From Roseiconus nitratireducens (lineage in GTDB: Bacteria > Planctomycetota > Planctomycetia > Pirellulales > Pirellulaceae): 64,000 nt of DNA. The stretch is taken from NCBI RefSeq assembly GCF_008629675.1, contig NZ_VWOX01000002.1, positions 558,001-622,000 of the forward strand. Reading direction: 5' to 3'. Under the pieces are notes generated by a model. The model saw only the letters and a program-made list of their open reading frames with translations, had not been told where the DNA came from and ran no database searches. Numbering within the stretch: position 1 is the first letter of the stretch; every line of letters starts with the position of its first letter. Made by a program: the position numbers and the translations under genes. Of this stretch, positions 1 through 8,651 are shown piece by piece.

Positions 1-55
1 CGATCGTCGCGGGCGGCTCTTGTTGGCGTTTCCGGCCGGAGCGATTTGGAACTGT

Positions 56-61
56 AGGAGG
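56..61 (+). promoter_or_regulatory. Ribosome binding site of the BON-domain gene
   Basis: A perfect AGGAGG lies seven bases before the ATG at 69. Such a strong Shine-Dalgarno sequence is uncommon among the genes of this window and fixes the start of the first gene. Confidence 0.8.
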
Positions 62-68
62 CATTCCC

Positions 69-1220
69 ATGCGACGAAAGTATCTTGGATTGGCGATCGC
101 CGCGATCACCGCCTTGGGGCCGACATCGGCCTTCGGCGGCGACCGTGAGATTGCACAGGAAATCATGACCCGATTGAAGAGCAACCGCGACGCGGGGGCT
201 CTCAAGGATTTCACACTGGACATGAAGGTGGATCAGGGCATCGTCCTGTTCCGCGGAACGGTCAGTGAAACCGCTCAAAAACAGCTCGTCTTGAGCGCCG
301 CCAACGGCGTCGACGGCGTGGCCAAAGTTCTTGACGAAGTCAAAGTCAAGACCGCGGCCGTGGCGTCCGAACCCGTGACGACTTCCATCGAAGCACCGAC
401 AAATGGCCCGTCGCTCCGCGACATGCTCTCGCAGGCTAAAGCGACGGCTGCCGAAAAGGGAGTCAGCAACGCCACCCTGGAGATCGCTCCCGGGACCGTC
501 CAACCGACCGCCGCGGTCGAATTGGCTCAGCCGATTCACGCCGATGATCAGCAAGTGGTCGCCGGTGTCGTGGAGGCCCTCGGAAGCGCCCAGCAAGCCG
601 GCGTGCTGAAGGGCTTCGGCGTGGACGTGCAGTGCAATGACGGCATCGTCAGCCTGAAAGGGCTGGCCGGATCGCCGCAACAACGCGACGAAATCGTTCG
701 CATCACGCAGTCGGTTCCCGGCGTTCAAGGCGTCGATCACACGATCACCGTCGCCGGACACCCCCAAGCGGCTCCGATGCCGATGCAGTCCCATGTGCCG
801 GCCCAGCTGGCCAGCAATCGCATGACCCCGGTCAGCGTGGACCAGGTACCGGCGATGGCAACGCCCCGCAACCGGAACCTGGGTGTTCCGGTCGCTCAGG
901 TAGCCGCTCCGATGGCAAACAACGGCACCGTCGCGGCTCCGACCATGGGAGCTCCCGTGTCCGGCACTCCGGTTCCGATGGCCTACGGTGCAAGTGCCGG
1001 AGCACCTCGTTACGACACTCCGAACCTGCCCAACTACGCATGGCCCGGATACGCGTCGTACCCCAACTATGCGGCTTTGACGTATCCCCAGCAGTACAGC
1101 CCCACGGCTTGGCCCTACATCGGCCCCTTCTATCCTTACCCGCAAGTCCCGCTGGGATGGCGTAAGGTGTCGTTGGAGTGGGATGACGGCTGGTGGTTCC
1201 TCGACTTCACCGACCGCTGA
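69..1220 (+). CDS. Exported protein with two BON domains
   Basis: 383 residues. A cleavable signal peptide is seen at 1-23 (MRRKYLGLAIAAITALGP, then an AFG-G cleavage site). Two BON-type domains follow, about 25-92 and 160-228; each has the helix-plus-strand pattern with a central glycine motif (VDQGIVLFRGTVS and CNDGIVSLKGLAG). BON domains are known to bind phospholipid or envelope surfaces in periplasmic and outer-membrane proteins such as OsmY. After 230 the chain becomes Ala/Pro/Met-rich, then Tyr/Pro-rich, and ends in a Trp-rich strand (WRKVSLEWDDGWWFLDF). This tail may be an extended spacer with a terminal anchor (inference). A strong RBS and a strong terminator make it a monocistronic, probably well-expressed envelope gene. 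The exact ligand is unknown. Confidence 0.85.
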   Translation: MRRKYLGLAIAAITALGPTSAFGGDREIAQEIMTRLKSNRDAGALKDFTLDMKVDQGIVLFRGTVSETAQKQLVLSAANGVDGVAKVLDEVKVKTAAVASEPVTTSIEAPTNGPSLRDMLSQAKATAAEKGVSNATLEIAPGTVQPTAAVELAQPIHADDQQVVAGVVEALGSAQQAGVLKGFGVDVQCNDGIVSLKGLAGSPQQRDEIVRITQSVPGVQGVDHTITVAGHPQAAPMPMQSHVPAQLASNRMTPVSVDQVPAMATPRNRNLGVPVAQVAAPMANNGTVAAPTMGAPVSGTPVPMAYGASAGAPRYDTPNLPNYAWPGYASYPNYAALTYPQQYSPTAWPYIGPFYPYPQVPLGWRKVSLEWDDGWWFLDFTDR

Positions 1221-1263
1221 TTCCAACCGAATCGGCTCACAGCCACAGTTCTGAAAATCGCTG

Positions 1264-1298
1264 CCGCGGAGAGCTTGATCGCTCTCCGCGGTTTTTTT
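1264..1298 (+). terminator. Rho-independent terminator after the BON gene
   Basis: An 11-bp perfect stem (CCGCGGAGAGC at 1264-1274, its complement at 1281-1291) with a 6-base loop runs directly into seven T residues at 1292-1298. It lies 43 bases after the stop codon of the BON gene. Confidence 0.92.
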
Positions 1299-1464
1299 GT
1301 GAAACATTGCCCGCTGTGAAACTGCCGCAGGCGTCGGATTCTGCAAATCTCCGGAATTACCCGCAAGATCCGCACAACTTCACACGATAACTTCAGTACA
1401 AAGCGGAACCTGCCCGCGCTCAAGCGTGCGGTATTGTTATCGAACACCACGGAAGGTTGCTCGG

Positions 1465-2106
1465 ATGACCAGCAAGACGAAACGTCAACAAGAACACGCC
1501 GCCTCGAACGCGGCTCGAAGCGAGGCGAGTGTGTTTTCGTCTCTGGCACGCAAAGTGACGCTGGCCACCATGGCCTGCGTTGCGGTCAGCACGACCGGCT
1601 GCCTGGGCTTCACCGACAACTACAACCTCGGCTTCCTGGGATTTCCGATCCCCGTGAGCCCCTACTACCAGCACAAGGCCGAAGAAGACTTCTGGCGTCA
1701 CGAACGGTACGATCGCGTGCCGATCCTGGGCCCGACGACTTCCGGCGGTCCTCCGGTGGCCCTGGATCCTCCCAGCGACGACGAAGTCATGCTGGCCCTG
1801 GAGAAGGCCCGTCCGGTCGAAGGCGGCATCCCGCTGATCTACGAGAAGCAACGCAACGACGTGCGAATCATCAAAGAGAAGATCGCCGACTATGTCGATC
1901 CGCCGCGCTTCTACCCGCTGATCGGCCCCGCCCAACTGCACCACGCCCACTACAAGTGCTCGATCTTCTTCGAAGAAAAGACCATCATCGGGTACCCGGT
2001 TCCTCACACCCTGCATGACCGCGAAGCTGTCGAGGTCGTCTACATCGACCACAACCACATGCACATGGTCGGCGACGTCGAACCTTACACCACCCCGAGC
2101 CTCTAG
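1465..2106 (+). CDS. Lipoprotein of unknown function
   Basis: 213 residues from the ATG at 1465. An earlier in-frame ATG at 1426 exists, but GGAAGG at 1451-1456 sits 8 bases before 1465 and decides the start. The N-terminus is a long charged stretch, then a hydrophobic core (VTLATMACVAV) and a lipobox-like STTGC with Cys46, so export and lipid anchoring are likely. The long N-region is unusual for a lipoprotein signal. The rest has no family I recognise; it is rich in Pro, Tyr, His and acidic residues (HYKCSIFFEEKT, YIDHNHMHMVGD). The His-rich end could bind metal, but that is speculation. It is monocistronic, between two strong terminators. Confidence 0.75.
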   Translation: MTSKTKRQQEHAASNAARSEASVFSSLARKVTLATMACVAVSTTGCLGFTDNYNLGFLGFPIPVSPYYQHKAEEDFWRHERYDRVPILGPTTSGGPPVALDPPSDDEVMLALEKARPVEGGIPLIYEKQRNDVRIIKEKIADYVDPPRFYPLIGPAQLHHAHYKCSIFFEEKTIIGYPVPHTLHDREAVEVVYIDHNHMHMVGDVEPYTTPSL

Positions 2107-2136
2107 GCTCCATCACCCCAGCGTTCCGCTCAAAGG

Positions 2137-2171
2137 ATCCGGGCCTGCCTCTGGCACGCCCGGATTTTTTT
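2137..2171 (+). terminator. Rho-independent terminator after the lipoprotein gene
   Basis: ATCCGGGC at 2137-2144 pairs with GCCCGGAT at 2158-2165, followed by a run of T through 2171. The stem is 31 bases beyond the lipoprotein stop codon. Confidence 0.88.
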
Positions 2172-2484
2172 ATGCGCCGACGGAGCCTGGACGGGACGGC
2201 GATGCAAGCGGAACGCTCGCAACGGACATTGTCCCGAAAAGACACCTCCGCGCATCCGCTGGGCATCGGTGTCGACACTCCGGTGAGCACTCGCGGGAGG
2301 ATTCCATTGGGCCGGCGAGACAGCCCGTTCCGAGGCAGGAGACTTGGACCCAGATTTGGTTCGTCTGTCATTCTGTCCGACTGCGCATTGACGGCTGGCT
2401 TCGCCAACTCCCGGGCGGTGCCGCAGGGTGTAAAATCTGATTCCTTCTTCCGTTCCCTCCCGAACCTCCCGCCCGACTTCTGTC
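2172..2484. other. Gene-less leader region before the esterase
   Basis: About 310 bases between the lipoprotein terminator and the esterase start. I see no credible coding frame here. TAAAAT at 2431-2436 could be a -10 element for the esterase, but no matching -35 is evident. No repeats are seen. Confidence 0.4.
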
Positions 2485-3381
2485 ATGAATCGATCCCCCG
2501 CCCTGCTTTCCCGTCCACTTTGCTTACTGACATCGCTGTGCTTGCTGAACTTTTCCCTGCTGGCCGGCAAGTGCCTCGATGCTGCCGAAGCGAAACCCGA
2601 ACCCGATCAGAAGGTCGTCTACAAATCCGTTGGTGACGTGGACTTGCGACTCCACATCTTTCTGCCGCCAGATTCGAGCGACGAAACGCCGCGCCCCGCG
2701 ATCGTGTTCTTTTTCGGTGGCGGCTGGGTCGGCGGGTCGCCCAGTCAGTTTTATGGGCAAAGCCGGGCATTGGCCGATCGTGGAATGGTTGCGATCTGCG
2801 CCGAGTACCGTGTCAAGAAAACGCACGGCACGTCACCGCAGGAATGCGTCGCTGACGGAAAATCGGCCATGCGTTGGGTGCGCTCCCACGCGGACCGATT
2901 CAACATTGATCCCGAACGCATCGCAGCGGGTGGAGGCTCCGCCGGCGGGCACGTGGCCTCGGCGACCGCCACTGTCGCCGCGTTTGACGCCCCGAGCGAC
3001 GATTTAGCCGTCTCCTGCCTTCCGTCCGCTCTCGTGCTCTTCAATCCGGTCTTTGACAACGGACCGGACGGCTGGGGACACGATCGCGTGAAGGATTACT
3101 GGAAAGAGATCTCTCCTCTGCACCGTCTGACCGACTCGGTTCCGCCAACGGTCATCTTCCTGGGAACGAAAGACAAATTGATTCCGGTTGCCACGGCCAA
3201 AGCGTTTCAATCGAAGCTTCGCGACCTGGGCGTTCGCTGCGACTTGCATCTGTACGAAGGCGAGTCCCACGGGTTCTTCAATCGCGGCGAACCCTACCAA
3301 GACACGCTGGACAAGACGATTCAGTTTTTGGATTCGCTCGGCTACGTTAAATCCAGCAAGCCGTCGCTGGTTCCGAACTGA
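2485..3381 (+). CDS. Exported alpha/beta-hydrolase (BD-FAE/esterase-lipase type)
   Basis: 298 residues with a signal peptide at about 1-30 (hydrophobic LCLLTSLCLLNFSLLAG). The fold is the esterase/lipase type: strand plus oxyanion-hole glycine run (VFFFGGGWVGG), nucleophile elbow GGGSAGGH, an acid in GTKDKLIP and a C-terminal catalytic His in YEGESHGFF. Families of this type hydrolyse acyl, acetyl or feruloyl esters. The usual His of the HGGG oxyanion motif is Phe here, a swap I recall in planctomycete members but cannot verify. The next gene runs toward it and the two share 40 bases at their 3' ends. An exported sugar deacetylase or esterase is plausible beside the other secreted enzymes; the substrate is unknown. 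Confidence 0.85.
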   Translation: MNRSPALLSRPLCLLTSLCLLNFSLLAGKCLDAAEAKPEPDQKVVYKSVGDVDLRLHIFLPPDSSDETPRPAIVFFFGGGWVGGSPSQFYGQSRALADRGMVAICAEYRVKKTHGTSPQECVADGKSAMRWVRSHADRFNIDPERIAAGGGSAGGHVASATATVAAFDAPSDDLAVSCLPSALVLFNPVFDNGPDGWGHDRVKDYWKEISPLHRLTDSVPPTVIFLGTKDKLIPVATAKAFQSKLRDLGVRCDLHLYEGESHGFFNRGEPYQDTLDKTIQFLDSLGYVKSSKPSLVPN

Positions 3382-4742
3382 TCGACGGACACGCCCATCC
3401 GCTGCATCATGGCGCGGTACAGGTTGCACAACGGCGTTTTCTCCGGAGCGGTCAGCCGTCGCCCGGTGCGAATCGTGCCACCGCCGCGTCCCGCCAGAAT
3501 CAAAGGCAAGTTTTCGACGTCATGGCGATTGCCGTCTCGAATCGTGGTACCCCAGAACACCATGCAATGGTCCAGCAACGTCGCGTCGCCCTCCGACAAC
3601 GACTTCATTTTTTGCAGAACGTAGGCCAACTGGGCAACGTGCCAGGTCCCGATCTTTTCGTACTCGGCAATCCGATCGGGCTCGTTCCGATGGTGGCTGA
3701 TGCCATGAAAAGACGACTTGACCCCGTCGATGAATGAAAAGTTCCTGCCAGTTTGGGCGTTGCCCATCATGAACGTGGCCACGCGGGTCGTATCGGTCCA
3801 AAACGCCAACACCATGATGTCCAACATCAATCGGACATGTTCAATGTGTTGTTCGGGAATCCCAGGTCCTGGACGCACGACCCCAATCTCGCCTTCGTTG
3901 ATCCACCGCCGCTGCGGCTTCATCGCGGATTCGATACGACGTTCAACGCTGCGAACCGATTCCAAGTATTCATCCAGCTTGGTGCGGTCGTCGCGACCAA
4001 TCTTTCGCTCCAATCCCTTCGCATCTTCCAATACCAGATCCAACACGCTGGTTTCATCGGTTTGAAGCGATTTGATCACCTCGGCCTGATCCGGGTTGAA
4101 CCCACTGACCGGCGTGGTTCGACTGCCTCGGAACAAGCGGTCGAATGCCAATTGCGGAATGATCTCTTTCGGCACCGGCGTGGACGGATCCCGCCAGGCG
4201 ATGTGCGAACCGTAGATCCTCGTGAATCCGCCGCCGACGTTGTCCACGCCGGTGTACGCGGCATCAACCCCCAGTTCCAGACTTGGCAATGGCGTTTGAG
4301 ACCCAATCTTTTGCGCCAACAACTGATCGGCCGAAACGCCGCCCGTGTTCATGTCCCGCCCCGATGTCCGCAACACGTGGCCTCCCGACAAGAACGCCGG
4401 AACCTTGGGCCAGTGACCGTTGCCCATGTTCAGATTCGGATGGTACAGGTTTTCCAACAGAATGCATTCATCCTTCACGTCCGACAGCGGCTGCAACATC
4501 GGTGACAGCGTGTAACTCTCGGGAGACTCCGGATCGACAGCCGGCGTCCAATTGGATGGATTGACTCCGTTGGGCATGAACAAAAACGCGGTCCGCACCG
4601 GAGGTTGATCAAGCCGGGTATCTGAATCGGATTCCGCAGCCTGTGCCTGCTGACCACGCGCTAAGGAATGCATCCAAGGCAGCGCCATCGCGACACCGCT
4701 GCCACGCAAAAACCGTCGACGCGAGGGGTTGGAATGGCTCAT
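3342..4742 (-). CDS. DUF1552 protein with Tat signal
   Basis: 466 residues from the ATG at 4742; 18 codons upstream are open but lack a role. The N-terminus is a twin-arginine signal (SRRRFLRGSG, then a hydrophobic stretch and cleavage near AQAAES), so a folded or cofactor-bearing protein is probably exported. The body matches the planctomycete DUF1552 family (FLFMPNGVNPSNW near the start, LILAGRGGGTIRTGRR near the end), some of which are related to DUF1501/alkaline-phosphatase-like folds. It lies 93 bases downstream of the DUF1592-family cytochrome gene. The two families are characteristic neighbours in Planctomycetes, so they probably act as a pair, perhaps in oxidative processing of polysaccharides. 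The reaction is not known. Confidence 0.88.
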   Translation of the reverse strand: MSHSNPSRRRFLRGSGVAMALPWMHSLARGQQAQAAESDSDTRLDQPPVRTAFLFMPNGVNPSNWTPAVDPESPESYTLSPMLQPLSDVKDECILLENLYHPNLNMGNGHWPKVPAFLSGGHVLRTSGRDMNTGGVSADQLLAQKIGSQTPLPSLELGVDAAYTGVDNVGGGFTRIYGSHIAWRDPSTPVPKEIIPQLAFDRLFRGSRTTPVSGFNPDQAEVIKSLQTDETSVLDLVLEDAKGLERKIGRDDRTKLDEYLESVRSVERRIESAMKPQRRWINEGEIGVVRPGPGIPEQHIEHVRLMLDIMVLAFWTDTTRVATFMMGNAQTGRNFSFIDGVKSSFHGISHHRNEPDRIAEYEKIGTWHVAQLAYVLQKMKSLSEGDATLLDHCMVFWGTTIRDGNRHDVENLPLILAGRGGGTIRTGRRLTAPEKTPLCNLYRAMMQRMGVSVDQFGTSDGLLDLT

Positions 4743-4835
4743 GACAGCTCGTTTGGAAGGCGGGAAACAGAAGGAGGGAGTTCGGAGAGCGAGCAAGCGC
4801 TGGCCAAACGGTGATCCGCCGCAAAGGCCAGCGGA

Positions 4836-7193
4836 TCAATCCACCGGTGGATCGCGATGGGTGAACGGGTAACTGGTGGCAATGGCTTCGACAAGCGACA
4901 GAATTCGGTCGTCCTGTTTCCGCAAGCGTTCGGCCAACTGTTCAATGGTGCAGGCGTCAGCGTCCGTCAGGGAGCGTCCCAGGGCGTAGCCGAGCATTTT
5001 TCGACACATCTGTTCGCGAAAATCGTGCTTCCGTTCCACCAGCACTTTCCGCAAGGCTTGGGGACCGTCAAAGGTTTCGCCACTGGGTAGTTTACCAGCC
5101 GCGTCAATCGGCTGTTTTCCCTCCTGGTCACGCCATCGCCCCAGCACATCAAAGTTTTCCATCGCGAATCCGATTGGATCGATCAGGTCGTGGCACGCGG
5201 CACACGTGGGGTTGGCACGATGCTGTTCTAACCTTTCCCGCACGGTCTTGTCTTTTGATTCCTTCTCACCGCCCGGCAGTGTTCCGGCGTCGGGAGGAGG
5301 CGAAGGCAGGTGCACCCCAAAAATCGTCTCCAGCACCCAACCGCCACGAAGCACCGGGCTGGTTCTGCGGGAATAGCTGGTCAACATGTGGACCGCTCCC
5401 ATGCCGACGATCCCGGTTCGCGGAGAATCATGCAGGGGGACATGCTGGAACTCCTCATTTGACGGCGGCATCGGCTCGATCCCGTAGTGCTTGGCCAAAC
5501 GCCGATTGATCACAACGTAATCGGCATCGATCCAATCCGTGATCGGCCGATTCTCGACCAACATCCAACGCATCGTCTCGGTCACCTGGCGACGAAGATC
5601 ACTGACCAATTCACTGGTGTAGGCCGGCTTGAAGAAATTCGTGTCGGGTATCTTCGTGCGGCCCACGGCGTTTGTCCCCAACCACTGGCCGGCGAATTCT
5701 TTCGCAAACCGGTTGCTGCGCGGATCCGCCACCATCCGCTGCACCTGTCGTTTCAATTCGTCGGGATCGCTCAATTTTTGCTCGGTCGCCAAACGCAACA
5801 AATCGTCGTCGGGAAGGCTATGCCACAGAAAAAGCGACAAGCGGGTCGCCAGTTCGAGGTCCGAGACGGCAGCCGCCTGCGTCCCATGAACCTCCTGCTC
5901 GGTCACGAACAAGAAATGGGGTGAGACCAACGCGGCCTGGACCGGCAATTTGATCGCTTGGGCAAACGGCTCCCCTCGGCCAATCCCGCGTTCGAAAAGC
6001 GCCAGCAAGCGATCCAATTCCGCATCGGTCACGGGGCGACGCCAAGCCAGCCGAGTGAACTTGGCCAAGATCTTTCTGGCCGCCTGTCGGTCATCCTTGC
6101 CAATCCACGGGGCGCCTGGAGCAAACAACCGTTCGGTCGCCGAGCTTCTTCCCGCAGGGTCTCCGCCTGACATCTGGTTCACACGCACCCGATCAATCCG
6201 CATCGGCGACAATCCTTCTCCGACGCGGTACTGCAACACGTGCGCTCCCCGGCTGAGCCTGACTTCGACTTTCGATTCCCCCACACCACTGGCACCCTGG
6301 AAATCCATCGGCGCGAGCTTTTGGCCATCAAGTGTGATAGCCAGTTTGCCCCCCTGCCCGGGCTCTTTCTCAATCCGCGTTCGCAACACGTAGTCGCCGT
6401 CTTGATAGACGATCAAGGAAAGGCTCGCCTTCCGACCGACGCCGAAGCGACCCACGCTTTCTCCCGCAGCCGACGTCTCAGCGACACCGCGTTCGACCAG
6501 TCGCAGGTCGACCGCATCCGATTCCGATGCCGTGATTGGGAAAAACTCTTTGTCGTAAAGCGGCACATCGATCACTCGCTCGGTGATCTGCTCGGCGACT
6601 TCCAAATACCGTTCCATCAACAGCGGAGGAAGGAACAACAATTCGCCGTTGTTGTTGAATCCTTCACCGCCACCGCCATCGGAAGGAAACGTTTCCACGA
6701 AGTCGAATTCGACCCCGGTCAGATCTTCGATCGCGTATTCGTATTGTTCGCGATTCAGCCGGCGTGGGACCGGCGCGCCCGCAAACGGCCCCTGATCGCA
6801 CGCAGTGCGTTTGAGATGTTCATCGATCCATTGCGTGACTCGCAATCGTTCCGCCTCGGCCGGCTGCGGCTCGTCGGCCGGCGGCATGGTTCGGTTGGAC
6901 AACTGTTCGGCGACGCTGGCCCAGATGCCCCGATCGTTGGCGACGTCCGCCGCGGTCTCCGCCCGCAACAGTCCTACCGGGTCCGATTCGTCCGCCGGAT
7001 CGTGGCACTTTGCGCAGTACTCGACCAACACCGGTCGCACTTCGTCTTGGAAATGCGATTGGGAAACCGGTTTTTCCTTAGCCAGATCGCCGGCCTCGTC
7101 CGCGAGAAGGCTGACGGCCGAAAACCACACCGCCAGAAAGACGACCGCTGAGCCTGACCGAACGAACAGACGGCGAGTCAGAAAAACAGTCAT
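4836..7193 (-). CDS. Secreted haem protein, DUF1587/1592/1588/1585 family (PSCyt1)
   Basis: 785 residues with a signal peptide at 1-31. A c-type haem site CAKCH (Cys60, Cys63, His64) lies in the N-terminal cytochrome domain. DUF1587 follows at about 145-215 (RRLNREQYEYAIEDLTGVEF), then a beta-rich segment at about 240-345 that looks like a carbohydrate-binding module, DUF1595/DUF1592 at about 370-580, DUF1588 at about 590-690 with a second CxxCH (CAACH near 664-668), and DUF1585 at the C-terminus (LGYALGRSLTDADACT). The full domain order is intact. The family is expanded in Planctomycetes and thought to be exported redox enzymes; the substrate is unproven. It is first in a likely two-gene unit with DUF1552. 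Confidence 0.92.
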   Translation of the reverse strand: MTVFLTRRLFVRSGSAVVFLAVWFSAVSLLADEAGDLAKEKPVSQSHFQDEVRPVLVEYCAKCHDPADESDPVGLLRAETAADVANDRGIWASVAEQLSNRTMPPADEPQPAEAERLRVTQWIDEHLKRTACDQGPFAGAPVPRRLNREQYEYAIEDLTGVEFDFVETFPSDGGGGEGFNNNGELLFLPPLLMERYLEVAEQITERVIDVPLYDKEFFPITASESDAVDLRLVERGVAETSAAGESVGRFGVGRKASLSLIVYQDGDYVLRTRIEKEPGQGGKLAITLDGQKLAPMDFQGASGVGESKVEVRLSRGAHVLQYRVGEGLSPMRIDRVRVNQMSGGDPAGRSSATERLFAPGAPWIGKDDRQAARKILAKFTRLAWRRPVTDAELDRLLALFERGIGRGEPFAQAIKLPVQAALVSPHFLFVTEQEVHGTQAAAVSDLELATRLSLFLWHSLPDDDLLRLATEQKLSDPDELKRQVQRMVADPRSNRFAKEFAGQWLGTNAVGRTKIPDTNFFKPAYTSELVSDLRRQVTETMRWMLVENRPITDWIDADYVVINRRLAKHYGIEPMPPSNEEFQHVPLHDSPRTGIVGMGAVHMLTSYSRRTSPVLRGGWVLETIFGVHLPSPPPDAGTLPGGEKESKDKTVRERLEQHRANPTCAACHDLIDPIGFAMENFDVLGRWRDQEGKQPIDAAGKLPSGETFDGPQALRKVLVERKHDFREQMCRKMLGYALGRSLTDADACTIEQLAERLRKQDDRILSLVEAIATSYPFTHRDPPVD

Positions 7194-7299
7194 GGCGGGT
7201 GCAGCGGGAGGCGGGCGGGAAGGCGGGCAGCCGAAGCGATCCGTTCGGGTTGACCGCCGGCGATCAAAGCCGGGCGGCCTGGAAAATCATCAGTCCGAC

Positions 7300-8451
7300 C
7301 TACCCTTTTTTCTTTAGCGTGGTCATGTACTCGACGATGTCGATCAATCCTTTCTGGCCGGTCAACTGTTGCAGGTCTTCTGGCATGATCGATTTCTCAC
7401 TCTTTTTGATTTCCACCAGTTCGTCGAGCGGAAACTTTCGATCGATCGCTTCTGCGGTCCGGATCACGATCTCGTCTTCCGTCTCGGAAACCTTTAACCC
7501 GGTGACCACTTGGCCCTCCTCGGTCAACACGACGTAGTTCTCGTAGTTGTGGCTGATGCCGGCGCTGGGCGCCAGGATTGCCGTCAACATCGCTTCACGG
7601 GAGAGTTTGTCGCCGATTTCGGACAGATTGGGCCCCACATCTTTTCCAAACTGATCAACGATATGGCAATTGGCGCAGGTCGCTTTCCCGCGAAACAACT
7701 GCATCCCGGCCTCGGCATCTCCGGTCAATTTCGCCATCTCGTCAATCGGCGGTAACGATTCGGAGGCAATCTTGGGCAATTCCGGCAACACCTCGGCTGC
7801 TTGGCTTCGAATCCCTTGGTCTTCACTTCGCGACAACAACGTCGCGGCGACCAACAACGTGTCACCGACAAGCTCCGAGTTTTTGGCCAACTCGATCACT
7901 CGCTGCTGCCCCGCTTTGGATCTCGCCAAACCGGCCACGGCAGGACGGCGTTGCGCATAGGGTCGTTCGGGATCCGAAGCGATCTCGGCCAGAAAATGGT
8001 TGGCTCGGCCGTTGCCCAACAACCCCAGAATCTCGATCACACCTGGCACGTCCGTGTTGGACGATTCCTGCGACAACAGCTTGCGCACGGTTCGCCGACC
8101 CTCGTCCATCGACAGCAGCATGTCGGCGGCCTCGACCGCGGCGGAGCGATCGGCGCCGGTCAACATTTCGGCAAGCTTTGGCTCGATCCCCGGAGGCTGA
8201 AAACGCTTGACCAGGGAAACGAACTCCGGAGTGCCCTGAGCCCTTGCGATATGACGCAACACTGCTTCACGAACCTTCGGGTCGGCGCCGTAATCGTATC
8301 CGGGAATCCGTTCCACCGCGCGAACCACAATTGCGTCCCGTCGCGCCAGATCTTCCGAGTCCGCAGCCCCGGCGGTTCGGGGACAAAGCATTCCAGACAC
8401 GGCCAATGCCAAAACGGTCAGCGGGCCGAAGAGAGCAGATACAAGTTTCAT
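7300..8451 (-). CDS. Secreted HEAT-repeat cytochrome c (PVC haem-binding domain)
   Basis: 383 residues. Signal peptide 1-29 (LTVLALAVSGMLCPRTAGA). Residues 35-235 are helical HEAT-like repeats. The C-terminal domain has CANCH (Cys259, Cys262, His263) with the planctomycete haem-domain continuation GPNLSEIGDKLSREAMLTAI, and a likely axial Met in KSIMPEDL. This matches the TIGR02603-type haem domain normally found at the C-terminus of large secreted dehydrogenases. Here it is a separate exported protein, 200 bases downstream of a dehydrogenase (8652-12104) that ends in HEAT repeats without a haem. The two are probably partners, with electrons passing from the propeller to this cytochrome (inference). 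Confidence 0.9.
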   Translation of the reverse strand: MKLVSALFGPLTVLALAVSGMLCPRTAGAADSEDLARRDAIVVRAVERIPGYDYGADPKVREAVLRHIARAQGTPEFVSLVKRFQPPGIEPKLAEMLTGADRSAAVEAADMLLSMDEGRRTVRKLLSQESSNTDVPGVIEILGLLGNGRANHFLAEIASDPERPYAQRRPAVAGLARSKAGQQRVIELAKNSELVGDTLLVAATLLSRSEDQGIRSQAAEVLPELPKIASESLPPIDEMAKLTGDAEAGMQLFRGKATCANCHIVDQFGKDVGPNLSEIGDKLSREAMLTAILAPSAGISHNYENYVVLTEEGQVVTGLKVSETEDEIVIRTAEAIDRKFPLDELVEIKKSEKSIMPEDLQQLTGQKGLIDIVEYMTTLKKKG

Positions 8452-8651
8452 CGTGAAAGTCGTTGCGTGGTGATGAAATGGAAAGGCTGGTGGGGAACGC
8501 GTGTTGGGAAGGAGATCAGCTGGTCAGCGTCACTTTCAATCAAAAGCACCGATGATTTTCAGTGCAATCAGCGGCAAGGCGCTGGCCGCCGGTTGAGGCG
8601 AGAAAACCCGCGGCTAGTGCCACGCGGCTTACCCAAAGTGGCGCTGTCCAG

